From Eubacterium sp. CAG:251 (GTDB taxonomy: Bacteria; Bacillota; Clostridia; Oscillospirales; Acutalibacteraceae), in the NCBI GenBank assembly GCA_000436835.1, contig FR889150.1:1-58364 (forward strand): a stretch of 58,364 nt of DNA, given 5' to 3'. Below, in pieces: positions 52,901 through 58,364 of the stretch. The position numbers and the translations under genes are program-made. The notes below the pieces were generated by a model. That model searched no databases, was not told the DNA's origin, and saw only the letters and a list, made by a program, of their open reading frames with translations. Within the stretch, counting starts at the first letter, position 1. Every line of letters starts with the position of its first letter.

Positions 52901-53355
52901 TACTGCTCATTCCCCTTGACCTTATCCATCAAGTCATAAATGCCCTGCGTATGGTCGTAAGAATTATAAATTCTTTCATACTCATCCGTATTCCAAATTT
53001 CGATTACCTCGCCTTTACCCTTGAATACAACAGTTGATTCATTAGTAAGAGCGGCAGCCTCCTTAAGCCTTTGATTGACTGTAAATCTGCCCTGAGCGTC
53101 AAGCACGCCCTCCTCGGCATTATCAAGAAAGCTTGTTGTAGCGTCATATTTTTGATTTTCCGTTCCCTGCTGCATTGCGTCATACGTAGCCTCAAAATGC
53201 TCAACAGGATAAAGAGTAAGGCATTTGCAACCCCTAACGGTTACTGCAACCATATAAAATTCCTTGCCAAGACGCTCTCTCCACTTAGTAGGAACAGAAA
53301 GACGTCCTTTAGAATCAAGCTTATAACCGTCTAAAGTACCGACAAACAAACGCAT
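52900..53355 (-). CDS. mraZ: Transcriptional regulator MraZ, 151 aa
   Basis: Ring-forming DNA-binding repressor of the division cluster. Two SpoVT/AbrB-like halves each carry DxxxR: YKLDSKGRLSVPTKWRE and GVLDAQGRFTVNQRLKE. It is the first gene after a consensus promoter and a set of phased repeats that it probably binds. GAAAGGAG precedes the start. Confidence 0.96.
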   Translation of the reverse strand: MRLFVGTLDGYKLDSKGRLSVPTKWRERLGKEFYMVAVTVRGCKCLTLYPVEHFEATYDAMQQGTENQKYDATTSFLDNAEEGVLDAQGRFTVNQRLKEAAALTNESTVVFKGKGEVIEIWNTDEYERIYNSYDHTQGIYDLMDKVKGNEQ

Positions 53356-53383
53356 AATTTCTGCTCCTTTCGTGAATTTTGAT

Positions 53384-53431
53384 TGAAATTTAATGGGATT
53401 AACTTGAAATCAATGGGATTTTGATGGAATT
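53384..53431. promoter_or_regulatory. Phased repeats in the mraZ leader (candidate MraZ boxes)
   Basis: Plus-strand elements TGAAATT (53384), TGGGATT (53394), TGAAATC (53405), TGGGATT (53414) and TGGAATT (53425) recur every 9-11 bases, one helical turn apart. MraZ is known to bind TGGG-type direct repeats with ten-base spacing. Their strand orientation relative to mraZ should be compared with known sites. Confidence 0.65.
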
Positions 53432-53446
53432 AACACCATTGATTAC

Positions 53447-53475
53447 ATTATATAAGGGTGTAAAGGTATTGTCAA
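53447..53475 (-). promoter_or_regulatory. Consensus promoter of the division cluster
   Basis: On the minus strand TTGACA (53470-53475), 17 bases, TATAAT (53447-53452): an exact sigma-A consensus. Transcription should start near 53440, so the phased repeats lie in the first transcribed bases. Confidence 0.85.
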
Positions 53476-53536
53476 GTACAAATTGCTTCGATACTAAATT
53501 TTAATATTTGTAACACTTTTGTAACTTTTAGAGCGT

Positions 53537-53623
53537 AAAAAAGGTCAAGGCTCAATGTCCTTGACCTTTTCACAATCCCTTTGAAGCAGAATATATATTT
53601 CATTTTAATATAATATCATCAAA
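53537..53623 (-). ncRNA. Candidate small RNA of about 87 nt
   Basis: A minus-strand promoter (TTGCAA 53653-53658, 17 bases, TATTAT 53630-53635) is followed about 53 bases downstream by a 12-bp terminator hairpin (53539-53570) with six Ts. No gene reads into this terminator from either side. Purely predicted. Confidence 0.4.
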
Positions 53624-53650
53624 AAAATAATAATATCATCAAAAAAATAA
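53611..53650. repeat. Exact 20-bp tandem repeat
   Basis: TAATATCATCAAAAAAATAA occurs twice without gap or mismatch (53611-53630 and 53631-53650), in the divergent region between mraZ and the GPH symporter gene. Confidence 0.9.
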
Positions 53651-53677
53651 ATTTGCAATAAAAACGCAAAAATGTTA

Positions 53678-53707
53678 TTGTGCTAATGTATAAAAATATG
53701 TTATAAT
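53678..53707 (+). promoter_or_regulatory. Promoter of the second GPH symporter
   Basis: TTGTGC (53678-53683), 18 bases, TATAAT (53702-53707), about 30 bases before the start codon. Confidence 0.6.
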
Positions 53708-53738
53708 AGATAAACATTAATTTTTCGGAGGACGGAAT

Positions 53739-55136
53739 ATGCAGGAATACAAAACCTCTTGGAGAGAAAAAATCTGCTTTGGCGTGGGCGCAATAGGGCT
53801 TGACTTAAGTTACGGAATGTTTTATTCGTTTTTAAGCTACTATTTATCAAGCGTACTTGGTCTTAAAGAAGCATTTTTACTTCTTCTCACCCCTATTGCA
53901 AGAATTTGGGACGGAATTAACGACCCTATGATGGGCACAATTGTTGACAACACAAGAACAAAGCACGGCAAATACAGACCTTGGATACTTATAGGCGCTA
54001 TATGCAACGCAGTAGTTCTTTTCTTACTGTTCACAAGCTTCGGCATGAGCGGAACAAAGCTTTACATATACATAGGCGTTATGTATATCCTTTGGGGTAT
54101 GACAAACACAATGGCGGATATTCCATATTGGAGCATGGTGCCGTCCTTTACGTCTGACCCTAATGACCGAAACCTTGTTTCAACCGTTGCAAGAACCTTC
54201 AGCGGCTTAGGTCAGGGCATCATTACTGTTGCAACACCTATCATATTACCTATGCTTTCAACAGGTATGACTACGGACAAGGGCTACAGCGCAACAGGAT
54301 TTTCACGTTGGGCAGGAATATGCGGAATTTTACTTGTGATTTTCTCAGCAATATGTGTTCTTTCAACAAAGGAAAAGAATGTTGTTTACGGCGAAAAGGC
54401 AAAGTTCTCATTCAAAAAGATTTTTTCCGTTATTGCACACAACGACCAGCTCGTAGTATTTATGGTAGTTGCTATGCTTTCAAACGCAGGCTGGTATCTC
54501 ACTTCAGGCACGGCTGTTTATTATTTCTCCGACGTACTCGGCGAGCCTAAGGCACAAAGCCTTTTCCAAACTATCGGTGCTGTCGGCTCGGTTTTGGGTC
54601 TTGTTGTTATCCCTGTTCTTTCAAAATGGATGAACAAGAAAAAGATTTATCAAATTTCGCTTATTGCAACCATTATAGGATATGTACTTATGTATATCTT
54701 CGGTCCTGTGCTTAAAATTACAATTGCGCTTGACATTGCCTACATTATTTCTTCAACAGGTATTGCGGCAATGTTTGTAGGTCAAACAATCTTTCTTGCA
54801 GATATTGTTGACTATGGCGAATACAAGAACGGTGAAAGAAACGAGTCAATCACATTTTCCATGAAAGGCTTTTTGCAGAAAATGGCTTATACCATTCAGA
54901 CAATCGTTCTTTTCGGCGGCCTTGCAATTATGGGATATAACAAGCAAATCACAAGTGCCACAAAGGTTATTAATGACGGCACAAAGGCAGGAATAGGAAT
55001 TATATGCTTCGGTATTCCGCCTATTCTTATTTTGATTTCGCTTATTGTATTTTCAAAGAAATTCAAGCTTCACGGTGAGCTTGCAGACAAAGTTCATAAC
55101 CATATTGTTGAAAAGAGAAATAAGGAAAGTAAATAA
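53739..55136 (+). CDS. GPH-family sugar:cation symporter, 465 aa
   Basis: Second MelB-like transporter in the window. It has ARIWDGINDPMMGTIVDNTRTKHGKYRPWIL, the family cation-site and loop motif, twelve helices, and VDYGEYKNGERNES in the second half. It is similar to but clearly distinct from the symporter at 31435. GGAGG is well spaced before the ATG. It is divergent from the division cluster and has its own promoter and terminator. Sugar unknown. Confidence 0.92.
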   Translation: MQEYKTSWREKICFGVGAIGLDLSYGMFYSFLSYYLSSVLGLKEAFLLLLTPIARIWDGINDPMMGTIVDNTRTKHGKYRPWILIGAICNAVVLFLLFTSFGMSGTKLYIYIGVMYILWGMTNTMADIPYWSMVPSFTSDPNDRNLVSTVARTFSGLGQGIITVATPIILPMLSTGMTTDKGYSATGFSRWAGICGILLVIFSAICVLSTKEKNVVYGEKAKFSFKKIFSVIAHNDQLVVFMVVAMLSNAGWYLTSGTAVYYFSDVLGEPKAQSLFQTIGAVGSVLGLVVIPVLSKWMNKKKIYQISLIATIIGYVLMYIFGPVLKITIALDIAYIISSTGIAAMFVGQTIFLADIVDYGEYKNGERNESITFSMKGFLQKMAYTIQTIVLFGGLAIMGYNKQITSATKVINDGTKAGIGIICFGIPPILILISLIVFSKKFKLHGELADKVHNHIVEKRNKESK

Positions 55137-55207
55137 AAAAGAAGTTCCTGCGTCACACTTCGTGCGATATCTCCCTTTTCAAGGGGAGGAGGTTAAAAGG
55201 TATAAAG

Positions 55208-55241
55208 AAAGGCTTTACGAATTTGTTCGTAAAGCCTTTTA
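55208..55241. terminator. Bidirectional terminator
   Basis: AAAGGCTTTACGAA pairs with TTCGTAAAGCCTTT around TTTG, between the convergent symporter and DXS-like genes. Confidence 0.85.
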
Positions 55242-55270
55242 TTATAATGACAAATATCGCACGATGTGTA

Positions 55271-57025
55271 TTAATTTAATGCGAAAATATCGTCGACAAT
55301 CTGCTCTTTGGTAAGGTGGTTTTCCTTAAGAATATCAGCAGGATTATAGCGGTCAATAAACTCCTTTTTAAGACCGAAATTGAGAATCTTAACGTTGCTG
55401 TTGCCGAAAAATCTTGCAATCTTTTCGCCGAAGCCGCCGTCAAGAATACCGTCCTCAAGAGTAACAACTGCTTTATGATTTAATTTAAGAGATGTTAAAA
55501 GTTCATCGTCAACACCTGTAATATAATAAGGATTGATTACGGTTGCCTTAGTGCCTGTCTTTTCCTCATAAAGCTTTGCTGCCTCTTTAGCCAAAGGATA
55601 AAATGAGCCAAGACCGATAAATGCAACATCACTTCCCTGCTGCCCAACCTCATATTTATTAAGCTTACTGAAATCCTTAGTGATTTTTTCACCGTTTGAA
55701 ATAAATTCACAGCAAGGGATACGAATTGCTACAGGGTGCTCGTTTTGCTCAACACTCCAATCAAGCATTGCAAGGTACTCTTCCTTTGTTGTAGGAGCAA
55801 GGTAAACGAGATTTGGAATATTAGACATCATAGGAATATCGTAAATGCCGAGATGGGTTACATCATTCATACCGAACACAGATGCGGCAAAAACAACGAG
55901 TGTTGCGGCATTATTATTAATACAAAGGTCCTGAGAAAGTTGGTCAAATGCACGCTGGATAAAAGTACTGTATACAGGGTAAACAGGTTTACCGCCGCCT
56001 GCGGCGATACCCGAAGCAAGAGCAACTGCTGTTTCCTCGGCAATGCCGACGTCTACAAACTGCTTGCCTGCAATTTTTCTTGTTTCTTCATCAAAGCCAA
56101 ACACGGCAGGAGTAGCGGAAGTGATGGCAATAACGTCCTTATCCTTTTTCATCTTATCAAGGAGATAATCACGTGTGACGCTGCCGTAATCCTCACCGTC
56201 AAAGGTAAACTTGGGCTTACCTGTTTCAATATCAAAAGGCATACACCAATGCCAAGTTTCTTTATTCTTTTCTGCAAGTGCGAAACCTTTACCCTTTTGA
56301 GTCACAATATGAACTACAACAGGCTTATCGGTATCTTTTACTCTCTCAAAGGCATTGATAAGCGACTCAAGGTCGTTACCGTCCTTAACAAAAACATAAT
56401 CAAGATTCATTGATTTAAAAAGATTACGCTCAGCCTTACCGTCGGTATCTCTCAAAAGCTTAAGGTTTTGGTACATTCCGCCGTGGTTTTCGGCAATTGA
56501 CATATCGTTATCATTAACAACGATAATAAAGTTACTGCCAAGCTCTGCGGCAACATCAAGGCCCTCTAATGCCTCACCGCCGGAGAGAGAGCCGTCGCCG
56601 ATAATTGCAACAACGTTTGACTTTTCGCCCTTTAAATCTCTCGCCTTAGCAAGACCGCAGGCAAGAGATACAGAAGTCGAGGTGTGACCTAAAGTGAAAA
56701 AATCGTGTTCGCTTTCCTCAGGTGAGCTGTAGCCTGTGATATCGTCATAGCGGCTTTCATCAAGAAAACCGTATGCTCTGCCTGTAAGCATTTTGTGAGG
56801 ATATGTTTGGTGAGATACGTCAAACACAAATTTATCAACCGGAGAATTAAAAACGTAGTGAAGTGCAATTGTTGCCTCAACCATACCGAAGTTTGGGCCG
56901 CAATGACCGCCGTGAATACTGAGCTTTTTAAGGAGAGCCGTTCTCATTTCCTTTGCAAGCTCTTTCATTTCATCAAGTGAATAACTTTTAATATCGCTAG
57001 GAGAATTAATCTTTTCGAGATACAT
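55271..57025 (-). CDS. dxs: 1-deoxy-D-xylulose-5-phosphate synthase-like transketolase, 584 aa
   Basis: Thiamine-diphosphate enzyme. DXS joins pyruvate and glyceraldehyde 3-phosphate for isoprenoid, thiamine and pyridoxal synthesis. DVSHQTYPHKMLTGR, the ThDP motif GDGSLSGGEALEGLDVAAEL ending in NDN, and a C-terminal transketolase domain (VDVGIAEETAVALASGIAAGG) are present. It is about 35-40 residues shorter than usual. Usual DXS motifs are altered: HGGHCGPNFG in place of SGGHLASNLG, and GDGSLSGG in place of GDGALTGG. It may be a diverged second DXS, so the exact substrate is less certain than the fold. Confidence 0.85.
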   Translation of the reverse strand: MYLEKINSPSDIKSYSLDEMKELAKEMRTALLKKLSIHGGHCGPNFGMVEATIALHYVFNSPVDKFVFDVSHQTYPHKMLTGRAYGFLDESRYDDITGYSSPEESEHDFFTLGHTSTSVSLACGLAKARDLKGEKSNVVAIIGDGSLSGGEALEGLDVAAELGSNFIIVVNDNDMSIAENHGGMYQNLKLLRDTDGKAERNLFKSMNLDYVFVKDGNDLESLINAFERVKDTDKPVVVHIVTQKGKGFALAEKNKETWHWCMPFDIETGKPKFTFDGEDYGSVTRDYLLDKMKKDKDVIAITSATPAVFGFDEETRKIAGKQFVDVGIAEETAVALASGIAAGGGKPVYPVYSTFIQRAFDQLSQDLCINNNAATLVVFAASVFGMNDVTHLGIYDIPMMSNIPNLVYLAPTTKEEYLAMLDWSVEQNEHPVAIRIPCCEFISNGEKITKDFSKLNKYEVGQQGSDVAFIGLGSFYPLAKEAAKLYEEKTGTKATVINPYYITGVDDELLTSLKLNHKAVVTLEDGILDGGFGEKIARFFGNSNVKILNFGLKKEFIDRYNPADILKENHLTKEQIVDDIFALN

Positions 57026-57125
57026 TTTTCATTTCCTTTCAAGATATATTTAACAGAATTTTGACTATTTGCATTATAATACCTAAAGCTGACTTTATGT
57101 CAAGAGTTTTTTGTAAAAAAATAAA

Positions 57126-57160
57126 GGGGGCGAACAATGTTCGCCCCTACAACGTCGAAA
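57126..57160. repeat. Dispersed palindromic repeat, copy 3
   Basis: GGGGGCGAACAATGTTCGCC then CCTACAACGTCGAAA. It shares both the palindrome and the GTCGAAA tail with copy 1. It lies in the otherwise gene-free 57026-57239. Confidence 0.7.
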
Positions 57161-57239
57161 GAAACTGCGTACTTGAATGAATTTCTAATATTTCTCCGCT
57201 TTATCAATGCATACCGCAAATGAAAATACAAACAGAAAA

Positions 57240-57950
57240 TCACTTAATCTCTATACATTCATTTATAGAATAAAAAATATATCCTTTATAGATTCCCTCT
57301 AAAATTCTAACTTTAGACATTGAAATTCCTGTTTCAATCACATCAACTTTTGTTCCTTCAGAAATTTTTGCTATATAGCCTAAAGAATATAAACTTTGAA
57401 TAGTGGATTTGTCATTTTTTGATAATGCATTGATATATTCGTTCATAGCATCTTTGGTAACTGTAACAACAACCCCATAACCAGAATTAGATAATACGGC
57501 GTCATACTGACCAACATAATCATCAGTTTCTTCTTTTTCAGAACTAGAATAATATTCTTTAATTAAATCTGTGTCTGACATGATTTCATAAATATCATTT
57601 TCACTGATTTTATATATTTCTTCTGCCTTTTTCCATATTTTATCTGTTTGTTCATCTGTTATATTATCACCGTATTTTTCTTCTTCTGTTTCTATATAAT
57701 CATAGATTTCCAGCTTTTTTTCATGATCTAAATTTGATTTATCTTCATTATCATTATTTATACTTGAAGCACTTGTTTCCTCAGTTTCTGAAATCGTTTC
57801 AGTTGTATTTTCAATATTTTCATTTCCCGTTGAGTGAAATATTCCATAATCATTAAGTAATATAACCATAGATATTACAATTATAACTACACATACAATT
57901 ACATCGATATTTTTTTTTGAATTTCTATTCTTTTTTTCATTGCCATCCAT
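57240..57950 (-). CDS. Membrane-anchored protein with acidic linker, 236 aa
   Basis: Unrecognised. A Lys/Asn-rich cytoplasmic start (1-14) is followed by one helix (15-33) and a Ser/Thr/Glu-rich linker to about 75. A helical region (LEIYDYIETEEEKYGDNITD) precedes a C-terminal domain with an SH3-like pattern (GTKVDVIETGISMSKVRILE). It is divergent from the small XRE gene at 58056 and shares with it two matching palindromes, so it is probably repressed by that protein. The external location of the C-terminal part is inferred. Confidence 0.75.
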   Translation of the reverse strand: MDGNEKKNRNSKKNIDVIVCVVIIVISMVILLNDYGIFHSTGNENIENTTETISETEETSASSINNDNEDKSNLDHEKKLEIYDYIETEEEKYGDNITDEQTDKIWKKAEEIYKISENDIYEIMSDTDLIKEYYSSSEKEETDDYVGQYDAVLSNSGYGVVVTVTKDAMNEYINALSKNDKSTIQSLYSLGYIAKISEGTKVDVIETGISMSKVRILEGIYKGYIFYSINECIEIK

Positions 57951-57967
57951 TTAATCAGCTCTATTCC

Positions 57968-58038
57968 TATAACCATATAGTTATATTTTGTTATATTATA
58001 TCAGTTTTATGTTACGATGTCAATAACCAATCAGTTAT
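57968..58038. promoter_or_regulatory. Two ATAAC-N6-GTTAT palindromes in a divergent gap
   Basis: TATAACCATATAGTTATA (57968-57985, perfect) and ATAACCAATCAGTTAT (58023-58038) share the half-site ATAAC and the six-base gap. They lie 54-55 bases apart, one close to each divergent gene. They are probable operators of the XRE protein encoded at 58056. Confidence 0.65.
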
Positions 58039-58055
58039 ATAAGGTGCTGTGCTTA

Positions 58056-58265
58056 ATGGCTTATTATAAACGAATAAAAGAACTTCGTGAAGATAATGAT
58101 AAAACACAAAATGAAATAGCAAAATATTTAGGAATGAAACAGCCACAATACTGCCGTTACGAAAACGGATTACGTGACATCCCATCTGATATACTTGTTG
58201 CATTATGTAAATATTACGACGTAAGCGCAGACTATATTTTAGAACTAAAAAACTCACCTAAATAA
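58056..58265 (+). CDS. XRE-family regulator, 69 aa
   Basis: Single helix-turn-helix domain protein: IKELREDNDKTQNEIAKYLG, recognition helix MKQPQYCRYENGLRD, then SDILVALCKYYDVSADYILE, the standard pattern of phage-type repressors. The ATG at 58056 has AAGGTG upstream; the longer frame begins over an operator-like palindrome. It probably controls itself and the divergent membrane protein at 57240. Confidence 0.9.
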   Translation: MAYYKRIKELREDNDKTQNEIAKYLGMKQPQYCRYENGLRDIPSDILVALCKYYDVSADYILELKNSPK

Positions 58266-58285
58266 TTTCTTAACATTCTAAAAGT

Positions 58286-58345
58286 GGCTGTAAAAAAACA
58301 GCCCCCGAGCGTGTAGAAAAAGCCCAATTATAAATTTCTACACGC
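58286..58345 (+). terminator. Two consecutive hairpins after the XRE gene
   Basis: GGCTGT/ACAGCC (58286-58303) is followed by a longer stem GCGTGTAGAAA/TTTCTACACGC (58309-58345). Neither has a clear T tract. The remaining bases to 58364 show no gene. Confidence 0.45.
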
Positions 58346-58364
58346 TGTCAGACTTCGAGAAAGT

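Noticed and set aside
1..58364. CRISPR arrays
   Set aside because: No regularly spaced repeat-spacer series was seen; the only short tandem repeat (53611-53650) has no spacer.

Overview
The window is low-GC Firmicutes chromosome, most likely a spore-forming gut Clostridia of the Ruminococcaceae/Oscillospirales type. This is inferred from the AT-rich sequence, the strong AGGAGG-type ribosome binding sites, a spoVAE gene, the SRP RNA-dnaX-ybaB-recR order, a MurE with the DNPR (meso-diaminopimelate) motif and an S. aureus-like AgrD precursor. No species can be named from the sequence alone.

Bases 1 to about 15.85 kb are accessory. They open with an agr-type quorum-sensing locus: agrD and a partial agrB on the minus strand, facing an XRE regulator, a LytTR response regulator and a GHKL sensor kinase on the plus strand. 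A tandemly duplicated export module follows. Each unit has a palindrome-containing leader, a small secreted protein, a position-conserved stem-loop, one or two single-pass membrane proteins and a propeller-like lipoprotein. The array ends in an ABC permease and ATPase. A truncated copy of the permease start is left between the units, and the lipoprotein 3' ends are almost identical, so the array has a visible recombination history. I regard this agr-adjacent module as the best candidate for an undescribed system. A compact mobilizable-element remnant (relaxase fragment fused to a TnpW-like peptide, plus a large serine recombinase) lies between it and the tmRNA gene.

From the tmRNA gene (15917) rightwards the content is core. 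First come ssrA, a zinc-ribbon membrane protein, smpB, recR, ybaB, dnaX and SRP RNA on the minus strand. Next are small metabolic, lipoprotein and regulatory genes, a CDF transporter, a FliB-like protein and a HAD phosphatase. Then comes a ferrous-iron locus (feoA, feoA, feoB and a small Cys-rich protein) next to a DtxR-like regulator, with five TTAG-N6-CTAA boxes. A carbohydrate block follows (GPH symporter, phosphatase, YaiI-like protein, glycerate kinase, GH38 alpha-mannosidase).

Bases 39.2-53.5 kb are a division and cell-wall cluster read leftwards: mraZ, rsmH, ftsL, PBP, murE, murF, mraY, ftsW, murG, murA, ftsQ, then ftsZ with its own promoter. murC, murD and ftsA are absent. A second GPH symporter, a DXS-like synthase, and a divergent membrane-protein/XRE pair with two matching palindromes close the window.
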